From: DATBFU01 sp035498405
Lineage (GTDB): Bacteria; Acidobacteriota; Thermoanaerobaculia; UBA5066; Gp7-AA6
Direction of reading: 5' to 3'
Length of the DNA stretch: 64,000 nucleotides
Assembly: GCA_035498405.1 (NCBI GenBank)
Contig: DATKAE010000027.1
Span: 1-64,000, forward strand
Shown: in pieces, positions 6,145 through 15,393 of the stretch
Layout: each line of letters begins with the position of its first letter
Numbering within the stretch: the stretch's first letter is position 1
Made by a program: the position numbers and the translations under genes
The notes under the pieces: model-generated
The model's input: only the letters and a program-made list of their open reading frames with translations
Databases searched by the model: none
What the model was told of the DNA's origin: nothing

Positions 6145-7337
6145 CGATCGGAGCCCTGCGGGAACCCGCCGTCGAAGATCTCGAGCTCGAGGTCGTGGAG
6201 CGCAAGGGCCGGGGCCATCCCGACACGATCTGCGACGGCCTGGCGGAGCAGTTCTCGATCTCCCTCTCGCGCTTCTACAGCGAGCGATGCGGCGCGGTGC
6301 TGCATCACAACGTCGACAAGGTCTTGCTGCGCGCGGGCTCCTCGGAGCCGGCCTTCGGCGGCGGCAAGGTCGTGGCACCGATGGAGATCTATCTCGCCGG
6401 CCGAGCCACGCGCGAATTCCAGGGGGTCGAGGTGCCGCTCGAGGAGCTTGCGCGAGAGGGCTCGCGCTCCTGGTTCCGCCAGAACTTCCACGCGCTCGAT
6501 CCCGACCGCGACGTCGCGGTCCATTGCCTGACTCGCCCCGGATCGCCGGACTTGGTCGAGCTCTTTCTGCGCAGCCACCGGGAAGGCCGATGGCTGGCAA
6601 ACGACACCTCGGTCGGCGCCGGCTTCGCCCCGATGACCGATCTGGAGAGGATCGTCGGGGCCGTCGAGGCGCGGCTGAACGCCGCTGAAGTCAAGCAGGC
6701 GTGTCCCGAGATCGGCGAAGACATCAAGGTGATGGGCATCCGGCGGGCGCGGCGGATCCGCCTCACCGTCTCCTGCGCCTTCGTCGGACGCGCCCTCGAG
6801 AGCGCGGCCGACTATCTCGAGAAGAAGGAGCGCGCCCGACGCCTCGCCCTCGAAGCCGCGATGTCGGCGACCGAAATGGACGTCTCCGTCGAGATCAACA
6901 CCGCCGACGATCCGGCGCAGGGCAAGCTCTACCTGACGGTGACGGGCACCTCGGCCGAAGGGGGCGACGACGGCGAGGCCGGGCGCGGCAACCGCGCCAA
7001 CGGCCTCATCACTCCTTTTCGGCCCATGACGCTCGAGGCGGCAGCCGGCAAGAACCCGGTGTCCCACGTCGGAAAGCTCTACCAGATCGCCAGCAGCCGC
7101 ATCGCGGAAGCCGTCGTCCTGCAGATCCCCTCCGTCGCCGCCGCGGAGTGCTACCTCGTCAGCCAGATCGGCCGGCCTATTCGCGACCCGCAGGTCGCGG
7201 GTGTGGACCTCCGCGTCCGAAGGGGTACCCGCCCGGCGGATGTCGCGCCGGAGGTCGAACGGATCGTGGAAGAGGGCCTTGGACGGCTCGACAATCTTTG
7301 GCGGGAGATCCTGGAAGGTCGGGTCACCGTTTACTGA
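6135..7337 (+). CDS. S-adenosylmethionine synthetase, archaeal type
   Basis: 400 residues, the length of the archaeal MAT family (COG1812), which is unrelated in plain sequence to bacterial MetK. Matching stretches run along the whole protein: RKGRGHPDTICDGLAEQFS at the N-terminus, NVDKVLL, ANDTSVGAGFAPM, EDIKVMGIR in the middle, and NPVSHVGKLYQIAS and DPQVAGVDLRV near the C-terminus. It makes AdoMet from methionine and ATP. This type is the rule in archaea and occurs only here and there in bacteria, so transfer at some time is likely. It overlaps the CheR-like methyltransferase gene by 10 bp, and its 3' end overlaps polX by 14 bp tail to tail. Confidence 0.92.
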   Translation: MDLTIGALREPAVEDLELEVVERKGRGHPDTICDGLAEQFSISLSRFYSERCGAVLHHNVDKVLLRAGSSEPAFGGGKVVAPMEIYLAGRATREFQGVEVPLEELAREGSRSWFRQNFHALDPDRDVAVHCLTRPGSPDLVELFLRSHREGRWLANDTSVGAGFAPMTDLERIVGAVEARLNAAEVKQACPEIGEDIKVMGIRRARRIRLTVSCAFVGRALESAADYLEKKERARRLALEAAMSATEMDVSVEINTADDPAQGKLYLTVTGTSAEGGDDGEAGRGNRANGLITPFRPMTLEAAAGKNPVSHVGKLYQIASSRIAEAVVLQIPSVAAAECYLVSQIGRPIRDPQVAGVDLRVRRGTRPADVAPEVERIVEEGLGRLDNLWREILEGRVTVY

Positions 7338-9165
7338 GAGATCGCCGCACCGGTCCGGCTTTCCGAAGCCCCTTCGCGGCAGGGCGAGCCCGTTTGCCTC
7401 TGGCGGGCTCGGGGAACCCGACGTCGGGTACCCGGCGAGCGGGCCGTGCGAGTAACTTCCGGAAATCGTCAAAGGAACGCGTGTTGGCCACGTCCTTGGC
7501 CGCGCACCATCCTCGGCGCGCCTGATCCACGCCATACCGCATGAAGTCGAGCTCGGCGACGCGGTGCGCATCGGTCGAGATGGCGAAGCGCGCGCCGGCC
7601 TCGCGCGCCATCTTGACGTAAACGTCGGTCAGGTCGAGACGGTCGGGCTGCGCGTTGATCTCGAGCAGCACGCCAAAATCCGCCGCCGCACGCGCCACCT
7701 GCGCGAGATCGATCGGGTACGGCTCGCGGCGACCCAGGAGCCGGCCGGTCGGGTGACAAAAGAGGTGCACGCGCGGGTGACGAAATGCCCGCAGGACGCG
7801 TTCGGTCATGGCCGCTTCGGTCATGTGGAACTTGGAGTGAATCGAGACGAGCACGAGGTCGAGCTCGGCAAGGGTCTCCTCGTCGAGATCGAGCCGCCCG
7901 TCCTCCAGGATGTCGACCTCCGCCCCCTTGAGGATCGAGATCCCCGAGACCCGCTTGCGCAGGCTCTCGATCTGCCGGAATTGCTTTCGAAACTCGGAAC
8001 CGGTGAGCCCTCCCGCAACCCGAACGGCCCGCGTGTGGTCGGTAATCGCGGCATATTCGTAGCCTCGGGCCCGGCAGGCTTCGACCATCTCGGAGAGCGT
8101 GTTCCTCCCGTCGGTGGCGTCGGTGTGCATCTGAAGATCGCCCCGAATGTCCCGAAGCTCGACGAGCTTCGGGAGTGTGCCCTCCCGAGCCGCCTCGATC
8201 TCTCCGCCCTTCTCTCGCAGCTCCGGGGGAATCCAGGGAAGGCCGACCGCCCGGAAGACCTCCTCTTCCGTTCTGCCTCCGAGGCGCCGCCGGCCCCGAA
8301 AGATCCCGTACTCGTTGATCTTCAGGCGCTTCTTGACGCCGAGCGTTCGGATCGCGATGTTGTGAGCCTTCGACCCGGTGAGGTAGTGCAACGCGGCCCC
8401 GTATGATTCCGGCGGAACGATCCGCAGATCCGACTGAAGGCCGGAACGCAGGCGGACCGAGCACTTCGTCTCGCCTCGCGCCAGGACGCGCTCGACTTCC
8501 GGATACGAGACGAATCGTTCGGCGACCGCCTCCGGCCGGCGCGCCGCCACGAGAATGTCGACGTCGCCCACGGTCTCCTTCCGGCGGCGATAGCTGCCCG
8601 CGACCTCGATCTTCTCGACTCCGGGGGCCCCGCGCAGGTGCGCCAGGAGCGGCTTCACGTGCACGTCCGCCTCCGAGAGGCGGCAACGCCGTGAGCGCTC
8701 CCGGTGCTGCGCGCATCCTTGCAGGATCCGCCCCTGCAAGACTTTTCCGAACCCTCGCACGGAAGCGAGACGCTCCTCGCGCGCCGCCCTCTCGAGGTCG
8801 GCCAGGCTCTTCAAGCCGAGCTTGTCGTAGAGCAGTCGCGCGCGCTTGGGCCCGACACCCTCGATCCGCATCATCTCGACCAAGGTCTCGGGGACCTTTC
8901 GGGTCAGCTGATCGAGCAGAGGGAGGTGGCCGGTCTGGACGAGCTCGACGATCTTGCCGGCCAGATCCTCCCCGATGCCGGGGAGCCCGGAGAGCCGATG
9001 GCCGTTCTTCCGGACCAACTCCGCGACCGGCTCGCCCAGCGTTTCGATCGTGCGAGCGGCGGTGCGGTAGGCGCGCACCCGGAACGGGTTCTCGTTCTGG
9101 ATCTCGAGGAGATCCGCGACCTCCTCGAAGAGCCTCGCGACGTCGATGTTGTCCATGCCATCCAC
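7324..9165 (-). CDS. polX: DNA polymerase/3'-5' exonuclease PolX
   Basis: 613 residues with the standard bacterial PolX order. Residues about 5-155 hold the 8-kDa-like and helix-hairpin-helix part (RLSGLPGIGEDLAGKI, IEGVGPKRARLLY). The family X palm follows, with GSYRRRKETVGDVDILV carrying the Asp pair D201/D203. The C-terminal PHP domain (from about 340) has RGDLQMHTDATDGRN, ITDHTRA, KGAEVDIL, FCHPTGRL and ISTDAHR metal-binding motifs. PolX fills gaps and processes ends in base-excision repair. The ORF begins MDGM, so the ATG at 9156 is a possible alternative start. It starts 6 bp after the ligA stop, a clear repair operon: gap filling, then sealing. Confidence 0.94.
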   Translation of the reverse strand: MDGMDNIDVARLFEEVADLLEIQNENPFRVRAYRTAARTIETLGEPVAELVRKNGHRLSGLPGIGEDLAGKIVELVQTGHLPLLDQLTRKVPETLVEMMRIEGVGPKRARLLYDKLGLKSLADLERAAREERLASVRGFGKVLQGRILQGCAQHRERSRRCRLSEADVHVKPLLAHLRGAPGVEKIEVAGSYRRRKETVGDVDILVAARRPEAVAERFVSYPEVERVLARGETKCSVRLRSGLQSDLRIVPPESYGAALHYLTGSKAHNIAIRTLGVKKRLKINEYGIFRGRRRLGGRTEEEVFRAVGLPWIPPELREKGGEIEAAREGTLPKLVELRDIRGDLQMHTDATDGRNTLSEMVEACRARGYEYAAITDHTRAVRVAGGLTGSEFRKQFRQIESLRKRVSGISILKGAEVDILEDGRLDLDEETLAELDLVLVSIHSKFHMTEAAMTERVLRAFRHPRVHLFCHPTGRLLGRREPYPIDLAQVARAAADFGVLLEINAQPDRLDLTDVYVKMAREAGARFAISTDAHRVAELDFMRYGVDQARRGWCAAKDVANTRSFDDFRKLLARPARRVPDVGFPEPARGKRARPAAKGLRKAGPVRRSLSKR

Positions 9166-9171
9166 CCCCCC

Positions 9172-11298
9172 TCAGGCTCGAAGCAGAGTCAGAAACTGCC
9201 CTTCGTCGAGCACCGGAATCTGGAGGCTTCTTGCTCGCTCGAGCTTCGTACCCGGCTCTCTGCCCGCGACGAGGTAGTCGGTTCTGTCGCTCACGCTGCC
9301 CGTGGCCCGCCCGCCGGCGTCGCGGACGCGCCGCTCGGCCTCCTCCCGCGAGAGCGAATCGAGGGTTCCCGTGAAGACAACGGCCTTTCCGGCGAGCCGG
9401 CTCGCCCGGCGCCGGCGCGGCGGCGCCTGCGGCCGAACGCCCCGCCGCAGGCAGAGGTCGATCACCCGGCGGTTCTCGGCGCGCCGGAAGAACGCGGCAA
9501 TCGATGCCGACACACGCGGGCCGATGCCCTCGACCCGCTGCAGGCGTGCTGGACCGGCGTTTCGGATCTTGTCGAGCTTGAGAAAATGAGCGGCCAGGTC
9601 GCGAGCGGTCTGCTCGCCCACCTCGGGGATTCCGAGCGCGTACAAGAAGCGGGAGAGCTCCGTGCGCTTGCTCCTCTCGAGCGAGCGGCCGAGGTTTCCG
9701 GCGGAGATCTCCCCGAACCGCTCGAGACGCGAGAGCTCCGAGGGCTCGAGGGTGAACAGGTCCGCGACACTTCGAACGCGGCCGCTGCCGACCAGTTGCG
9801 CGACGGTCTTCGACCCGAGACCCCGGATGTCGAGCGCCGCGCGGGAGCCGAAGTGCGCGACCGCCCGCTCGAGCTGGGCGCGGCAGGCCAGGCCGTTGGG
9901 GCACCGGTCGAACGGTCCTTCCCGGACCAGCCGCGTCCCGCATTCCGGGCATCGGCGCGGCATCGAGAAGGGCCTGCCGCGCCGTGCTCGCGGCCCGGCA
10001 ACGCGCTCGACCACCTCGGGGATGACGTCTCCGGCCCGCACCACGAGCACCCGATCCCCGATCCGGACATCCTTGCGGGCCACTTCTTCCCGGTTGTGGA
10101 GCGTCGCCCTCCGGACCGTCACCCCGCCCACCGACACGGGCGCCAGAACGGCCACCGGCGTCAAGAGGCCGGTTCGTCCCACCTGCACGGCGATTGCCTC
10201 GATCGTCGTCTCCTCGCCGTGCGGCGCGAACTTGAACGCCAGCGCCCATCGGGGGTGCCGCGCCGTCTCACCCAGGCGCGCGCGAGAGTCCAGGTGGTCC
10301 AGCTTGATCACGACGCCGTCGATCTCGTATGGAAGCCTCTCCCGCCGGCGCGAGAGCCCGCGGTGGTAGTCGAAGACCTGAGTGAAGGCGGAAAGCCGCC
10401 GAGGCTCTCCCGAGACCGGAAGCCCCCACTCCCGCATCGCCTCGAGCGTTTGCCAGTGCGTCGCGAGGCGCTTGCCCCCTTCCTGCCGGAGGACCTCGTA
10501 GAAGAGGACCTGGAGCCGCCGCTTCGCGGTGACGCGGGAATCGAGCTGTCGCAACGAACCGGCCGCGGCGTTGCGCGGATTGGCGAAGGCGGGCTGCCCT
10601 TTCTTCTCGAGCTCCCGATTGAGTCGCCCGAAGGCCGCGACCGGCATGATCACCTCGCCCCGGACCGCGAGCCGCTGGGGCACGGGAAGCTTTCCGGCTC
10701 GAAGCCGCAGCGGAACCGAAGGGACCGTCCGGATGTTCTCCGTCACCCCTTCCCCGCTTAGTCCATCGCCGCGGGTCGAGGCCCGGACGAGCGCTCCTCC
10801 TTCATAGACCACCTCGATCGAGAGCCCGTCGAGCTTCGGCTCGGCGACATAGGCGAGCCGATCCCGACCGAGGGCCAGCCGCAGGCGCCGGTCGAACCGG
10901 CGTACCTCCTCCGGGTCGGTCACCGAGTCGAGCGAGAGCATGGGTGCCAGGTGCCGGACCTCGGGGAAGGCGGGAAGCGGCGCTCCCGCAACGCGCTGCG
11001 TCGGCGAGTCGGGCGCGATCAGATCCGGATGGGCCCTTTCCAGACGGGAAAGCTCCCCGAAGAGCCGGTCGTACTCGGCGTCCGAGATCTTCGGCCTGTC
11101 GAGGACGTAGTACAGGCGGTCGTGCCGGCGGATTTCGCGGCGCAGCCGCTCGATTCGCTGCCGCGCCTCCCTCCGGGAGCTGGAGCGGACCCTAGTTCGG
11201 CTCGTGCTCCGGCCAGGAAATGGAGAACTCGGCGCCGCACGCCGGGCAAAGACCTCCCGGGGGAAGCGACCCGCTCTCGACGAGGCTTTCGTACTCAT
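9172..11298 (-). CDS. ligA: NAD-dependent DNA ligase, start uncertain
   Basis: All LigA domains are present in order: the Ia helices (RLRREIRRHDRLYYVLDRP), the adenylation domain with EPKLDG (Lys nucleophile) and GEVIMPV, the OB fold (GRTGLLTPVAVLAPV), a four-Cys zinc finger (CPECG..CPNGLAC), HhH repeats and a C-terminal BRCT domain (AGKAVVFTGTLDSLSREEAERR). It seals nicks using NAD. The homology begins at about 11175, but no ATG, GTG or TTG lies in frame close before it. The nearest ATG is at 11298, which gives 708 residues and overlaps the zinc-ribbon gene in another frame. Either this long start is used, or a rare start codon, or a base is wrong near 11190. Confidence 0.88.
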   Translation of the reverse strand: MSTKASSRAGRFPREVFARRAAPSSPFPGRSTSRTRVRSSSRREARQRIERLRREIRRHDRLYYVLDRPKISDAEYDRLFGELSRLERAHPDLIAPDSPTQRVAGAPLPAFPEVRHLAPMLSLDSVTDPEEVRRFDRRLRLALGRDRLAYVAEPKLDGLSIEVVYEGGALVRASTRGDGLSGEGVTENIRTVPSVPLRLRAGKLPVPQRLAVRGEVIMPVAAFGRLNRELEKKGQPAFANPRNAAAGSLRQLDSRVTAKRRLQVLFYEVLRQEGGKRLATHWQTLEAMREWGLPVSGEPRRLSAFTQVFDYHRGLSRRRERLPYEIDGVVIKLDHLDSRARLGETARHPRWALAFKFAPHGEETTIEAIAVQVGRTGLLTPVAVLAPVSVGGVTVRRATLHNREEVARKDVRIGDRVLVVRAGDVIPEVVERVAGPRARRGRPFSMPRRCPECGTRLVREGPFDRCPNGLACRAQLERAVAHFGSRAALDIRGLGSKTVAQLVGSGRVRSVADLFTLEPSELSRLERFGEISAGNLGRSLERSKRTELSRFLYALGIPEVGEQTARDLAAHFLKLDKIRNAGPARLQRVEGIGPRVSASIAAFFRRAENRRVIDLCLRRGVRPQAPPRRRRASRLAGKAVVFTGTLDSLSREEAERRVRDAGGRATGSVSDRTDYLVAGREPGTKLERARSLQIPVLDEGQFLTLLRA

Positions 11299-11410
11299 CC
11301 TGATCGACCTCGTAACCGGTTCGCTTTCCTTCGCGGAGAGCGCAGGCGCTCGAGCAGAAGAGGACGCCATCGCTCGCCAGGAATCCAATCCCATTGCTCT
11401 CTTGCTCCAT
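11192..11410 (-). CDS. Small zinc-ribbon-like protein
   Basis: 72 residues, with VLFCSSACALREGKR and GLCPACGAEFSISWPE: two CxxxC/CxxC pairs fit one zinc site. It has an acidic middle (YEVDQDEYESLVESG). I do not know the family. It lies immediately upstream of ligA and polX on the same strand, and its stop is within about 15 bp of where LigA homology begins, so it may be the first gene of that repair operon. An ATG at 11410 is preceded by GGAGGA at good spacing. Confidence 0.62.
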   Translation of the reverse strand: MEQESNGIGFLASDGVLFCSSACALREGKRTGYEVDQDEYESLVESGSLPPGGLCPACGAEFSISWPEHEPN

Positions 11411-11566
11411 CGCTCCTCCTCCCTCGTTTCGATCCCATGTGGCGCTCGCCAGGGCGGCACTGTAGCCGGAGGCGGCCGGTCGAGGATTGATCCAATAGCA
11501 TCAAAGGGAGGCGACCCGGGGGGGCCGCCGGCCCTAGCCTGATCCGTTTGGATCATCCGCGAGCCC
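11411..11566. promoter_or_regulatory. Divergent promoter region between the ligA and acsA operons
   Basis: About 150 bases between divergent operons. GATCC (11541-11545) and GGATC (11550-11554) form a small palindrome shortly before the acsA start. I cannot place a convincing -35/-10 pair. Confidence 0.3.
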
Positions 11567-13378
11567 GTGCCGGCGACTACTGTTCGGGTCGTGCCCTGGA
11601 AAACGATCTCGAAGCGCCCCGCCTCCGGCGTTGCCCCCAACCTCGCCGACTACGAGGAGACTTGCGCATCCTTCACGTGGGAGGCGGCGCGCCGCGAACT
11701 GGACGGCCTCCCGGGCGGGCGCGGCCTGAACATCGCTCACGAGGCGGCCGACCGCCACGCCGCCGGCCCGAGGGCGAACCACCTGGCCCTGCGCTGGCTC
11801 GGCAAGAGAGGAGAAGTCCGAGACTTCACCTACGGCGAGCTGGCGCGCTGCTCGGATCTGTTTGCCGGGGTCCTCCGGGGGCTCGGGGTCGGCAGAGGCG
11901 ACCGCGTCTTCGCTCTCCTCGGCCGGGTGCCGGAGCTCTTCATCGCCGCCCTCGGGACCTGGAAGAATGCGAGCGTCTTCTGCCCGCTCTTCTCGGCGTT
12001 CGGCCCGGAGCCGATCCGGCAGCGGCTGTCGCTCGGCCAGGCGCGCGTTCTACTGACCACGAAGGCCCTCTATGAGAAGAAGGTCGCGGGTCTGCGCGCG
12101 TCGCTTCCCTGCCTCGAGCAAATCATCCTCGTCGGTGCCGGCGGCATCTCGACCGACGTCGCCCGGACCCACGACTTCAACGGCCTGATGGCCAATGCCG
12201 ACGGAGACGTTCCGATCGTCGCCACGAGCCCCGAAGACCCGGCAATCCTCCACTTCACCAGCGGCACGACGGGCACGCCGAAGGCCGCCGTCCACGTCCA
12301 TGACGCCGTGGTCGTGCACCAGATGACCGGCAGGTTCGCTCTCGACTTCCATCCCGACGACATCTTCTGGTGCACGGCGGACCCCGGCTGGGTCACCGGA
12401 ACCTCCTACGGGATCATCGCGCCGCTGACCTGCGGGATCACGAGCATCGTGGACGAAGCCGACTTCGATCCGGAGCGCTGGTATCGAATCCTCCAGGATC
12501 AGAAAGTCACGGTCTGGTACTCGGCTCCGACCGCCATCCGGATGCTGATGAGGGCCGGCGCGGACGTGGCCCGCCGCTACGATCTCTCGCGGGTGCGCTT
12601 CGTCGGAAGCGTCGGCGAGCCCCTGAACCCCGAGGCCGTGGTCTGGGGGGAGGAGGCGCTCGGCCTGCCGATCCACGACAACTGGTGGCAGACGGAGACC
12701 GGCGGGATCATGATCGCCAATTACGCCGCCTGCGACATCAAGCCCGGCTCGATGGGGCGGCCGCTGCCCGGGGTCGACGCGGCCGTCCTGCGGTGCGATT
12801 CGCGCGGCGAGGTCGAGCGTCTCGGGGGCGACGGCCGGGTCGCCATGGTCGACGACCCCGGTACTCAGGGGATGCTCGCCCTGCGCGCCGGCTGGCCCTC
12901 GATGTTTCGCGGATACCTGAACGAGCCGGAGCGCTACCGGAAATGCTTCGTCGACGGCTGGTACTTGACCGGCGACCTCGCCCGCAGGGACGAGGACGGC
13001 TACTTCTGGTTCGTCGCCCGCGCCGACGATGTCATCAAGTCGTCCGGGCACCTGATCGGCCCCTTCGAGGTGGAAAGCATTTTGCTCGAGCATCCGGCCG
13101 TCGCGGAGGCGGGCGTCATCGGGAAGCCCGACCCCGTGGCCGGAGAAGTGGTCAAGGCGTTCGTCTCCTTGAAGCCGGGCGAGAAGGCGACCGAAGAGCT
13201 GCGCCTCGACCTGCTCGGATTCTCCCGGCAGCGCCTCGGAGCGGTCGTCGCGCCCAAGGCGATCGACTTCGTTGACACGGTTCCGAAGACCAAGAGCGGC
13301 AAGATCATGAGACGGCTGCTCAAGGCGCGTGAGTTGGGATTGCCCGAGGGAGATACTTCGACTCTGGAGAGGGAATGA
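11567..13378 (+). CDS. Acetyl-CoA synthetase / acyl-CoA ligase (AcsA type)
   Basis: About 603 residues. ANL-superfamily motifs are all visible: the ATP-binding loop FTSGTTGTPKAAVHVH, CTADPGWVTGTSYGI, DNWWQTETGG (A5), GWYLTGDLARRDEDGY and the C-terminal KTKSGKIMRRLL (A10 Lys). The YSAPTAIRMLM and WWQTETG context is that of acetate-CoA ligases. It activates acetate (or a related short acid) to the CoA ester. The start is a GTG at 11567; a second in-frame GTG at 11591 is possible. It overlaps the next gene (ATGATG over its TGA), so it is the first gene of a coupled four-gene operon with E1, E2 and an acyl carrier protein. Confidence 0.9.
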   Translation: MPATTVRVVPWKTISKRPASGVAPNLADYEETCASFTWEAARRELDGLPGGRGLNIAHEAADRHAAGPRANHLALRWLGKRGEVRDFTYGELARCSDLFAGVLRGLGVGRGDRVFALLGRVPELFIAALGTWKNASVFCPLFSAFGPEPIRQRLSLGQARVLLTTKALYEKKVAGLRASLPCLEQIILVGAGGISTDVARTHDFNGLMANADGDVPIVATSPEDPAILHFTSGTTGTPKAAVHVHDAVVVHQMTGRFALDFHPDDIFWCTADPGWVTGTSYGIIAPLTCGITSIVDEADFDPERWYRILQDQKVTVWYSAPTAIRMLMRAGADVARRYDLSRVRFVGSVGEPLNPEAVVWGEEALGLPIHDNWWQTETGGIMIANYAACDIKPGSMGRPLPGVDAAVLRCDSRGEVERLGGDGRVAMVDDPGTQGMLALRAGWPSMFRGYLNEPERYRKCFVDGWYLTGDLARRDEDGYFWFVARADDVIKSSGHLIGPFEVESILLEHPAVAEAGVIGKPDPVAGEVVKAFVSLKPGEKATEELRLDLLGFSRQRLGAVVAPKAIDFVDTVPKTKSGKIMRRLLKARELGLPEGDTSTLERE

Positions 13379-15393
13379 TGTCGGTAGAGACACCGGCCGC
13401 CGCCACGGGACTCGATCGAGCGCGCGCGCGCCGCCTCCTCTTCGAGATGCTGCGGATCCGGCGTTTCGAGGAGAAGTGCGCCGAGCTCTACAGCGCGGCG
13501 AAGATCCGCGGATTCATGCACCTCTACATCGGGGAGGAAGCCGTGGCCGCGGGAGCGATCCCGTGCCTCGGGCCGGAGGACGCCCTCGTGACCACTTACC
13601 GGGAGCACGGCCACGCGCTCGTCCGAGGGGTCCCGGCCGACTCGATCCTGGCCGAGATGTACGGGAAGGTGGAGGGTTGCAGCCGAGGGCGCGGCGGCTC
13701 GATGCACCTCTTCGACGCCGCCCGCCGCTTCTACGGGGGCAACGCGATCGTGGCCGGCGGCCTGCCGCTGGCCGTCGGTCTGGCACTGGCGGACAAGCGA
13801 ATGGGCCGACGACGGGTGACGGCCTGCTTCTTCGGCGACGGCGCGGTTGCCGAGGGGGAGTTCCACGAGTCGATGAACCTGGCGGCGCTCTGGAAGCTCC
13901 CGGTCCTCTTCTGCTGCGAGAACAACCTCTACGCGATGGGCACCCGCATCGACCGCGCGTTCCTGCAGACGGACTTGTGCGTGAAGGCCGGCAGCTACGG
14001 CGTGCCCACCCTCCCGGTCGACGGAATGGACGTCGTCGCCGTCGAGGAGGCGACCCGAAAGGCCGTCGAGGCAGTGCGCGCCGGGGCCGGCCCCTTCTTC
14101 CTGGAGCTGCGCACCTACCGCTTTCGCGCGCACTCGATGTACGACCCCGAGCTCTACCGGGACAAGAAGGAAGTGGAGGACTGGAAGAAGCGCGATCCGA
14201 TCGCACTCTTCGAAGGCCTCTGCCGCGAGCGAGGGCTCCTCTCGGAAGGGGATCTGGCGCAAATGGAGAGCGAGGTCGCCTCGGAGATCGAGAAGGCGGT
14301 TGCGTTCGCGGAGGCAGGCACCTGGGAGCCCGTCGAAGAGCTCACTCGTTTCGTCTACAGCGAGACGCCTGCGCCCGCTCCCCCCGCACGGCCTCCGGGA
14401 GGGCGCACGATCCGCACCACCTACCGGGAGGCGATTCGCTCGGCTCTTCGCGAGGCTCTCACTCGAGACTCGCGCGTCTTCCTCATGGGAGAAGACGTGG
14501 GCCAGTACGGAGGATGCTACGCCGTCAGCAAGGGTCTCCTTGGAGAATTCGGGCCGGAGCGAATCCGCGACACCCCGCTCTCGGAATCTGCCTTCGTCGG
14601 CGCGGGGATCGGCGCCGCCCTCGGAGGCGCCAAGCCGATCGTCGAGATCATGACGGTGAATTTCAGCCTGCTCGCGCTCGACCAGATCTTGAACAACGCC
14701 GCCACCCTCCTGCACATGTCGGGCGGCCAGTTGCCTGTTCCGCTCGTGATCCGCATGACGACCGGAGCCGGGCGGCAGCTCGCCGCGCAACACTCGCACA
14801 GCCTCGAGGGGTGGTACGCGCACATTCCGGGGCTTCGCATCCTCGCCCCCGCCACCCTCGAGGACGCGCGTGGAATGCTCGGGACGGCGCTCGAATCGCC
14901 CGATCCGGTGCTCCTCTTCGAGCACGGCTCTCTGTACAACATGGAGGGGGACTTGGACGAGAACGCCGGGCCCGTCGACATCGATCGGGCCGCCGTGCGC
15001 CGCTCCGGCCGCGATGTCACGCTGATCACTTACGGCGGAACCCTCGGCAAGACGCTCGAGGCGGCGCAGCTCCTGTCGCAAGAAGGGATCGAAGCCGAGG
15101 TCCTCGACCTGCGGACGTTGCGCCCTCTCGACACGGCGGCGATCCTCGCCTCGGTCTCGAAGACCCGCCGGGCCGTCATCGTGGACGAAGGTTGGAAGAG
15201 CGGGAGCCTCTCGGCGGAGATCTGCGCGCGCATCGTGGAAGGCGCCTTCTTCGACCTCGACGCGCCCGTCGCGCGCGTTTGCTCGGCCGAGGTGCCGATG
15301 CCCTACGCCAAGCACCTCGAGGAGGCCGCCCTGCCGCAGCCGGCGGCGATCGCCAAGGCCGCCCGGCGAGCGCTCGGAAAGACCCTTGGCTGA
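13375..15393 (+). CDS. 2-oxo acid dehydrogenase E1, alpha and beta subunits fused
   Basis: 672 residues. The first part (about 1-325) is E1 alpha, with FMHLYIGEEAVAAGA, TYREHGHAL and the thiamine diphosphate motif GDGAVAEGEF...NN; the second (about 345-672) is E1 beta, with VFLMGEDVGQYGGCY, ALDQILNNAAT and a final DLRTLRPLD. In most bacteria of this class alpha and beta are separate proteins; here a Pro-rich linker (APAPPARPPGGR) joins them. It decarboxylates a 2-oxo acid and hands the acyl group to the E2 lipoyl arm. Pyruvate is likely given the neighbouring acetyl-CoA synthetase, but acetoin or branched-chain substrates are not excluded. No E3 gene is in the operon. Confidence 0.9.
   Translation: MMSVETPAAATGLDRARARRLLFEMLRIRRFEEKCAELYSAAKIRGFMHLYIGEEAVAAGAIPCLGPEDALVTTYREHGHALVRGVPADSILAEMYGKVEGCSRGRGGSMHLFDAARRFYGGNAIVAGGLPLAVGLALADKRMGRRRVTACFFGDGAVAEGEFHESMNLAALWKLPVLFCCENNLYAMGTRIDRAFLQTDLCVKAGSYGVPTLPVDGMDVVAVEEATRKAVEAVRAGAGPFFLELRTYRFRAHSMYDPELYRDKKEVEDWKKRDPIALFEGLCRERGLLSEGDLAQMESEVASEIEKAVAFAEAGTWEPVEELTRFVYSETPAPAPPARPPGGRTIRTTYREAIRSALREALTRDSRVFLMGEDVGQYGGCYAVSKGLLGEFGPERIRDTPLSESAFVGAGIGAALGGAKPIVEIMTVNFSLLALDQILNNAATLLHMSGGQLPVPLVIRMTTGAGRQLAAQHSHSLEGWYAHIPGLRILAPATLEDARGMLGTALESPDPVLLFEHGSLYNMEGDLDENAGPVDIDRAAVRRSGRDVTLITYGGTLGKTLEAAQLLSQEGIEAEVLDLRTLRPLDTAAILASVSKTRRAVIVDEGWKSGSLSAEICARIVEGAFFDLDAPVARVCSAEVPMPYAKHLEEAALPQPAAIAKAARRALGKTLG

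Noticed and set aside
7469..10249. A very long open frame on the minus strand covering polX and part of ligA in another frame
   Set aside because: It lacks recognisable domains, is extremely rich in Arg/Gly/Ala/Pro, and overlaps two certain genes. High-GC coding DNA often leaves such shadow frames.
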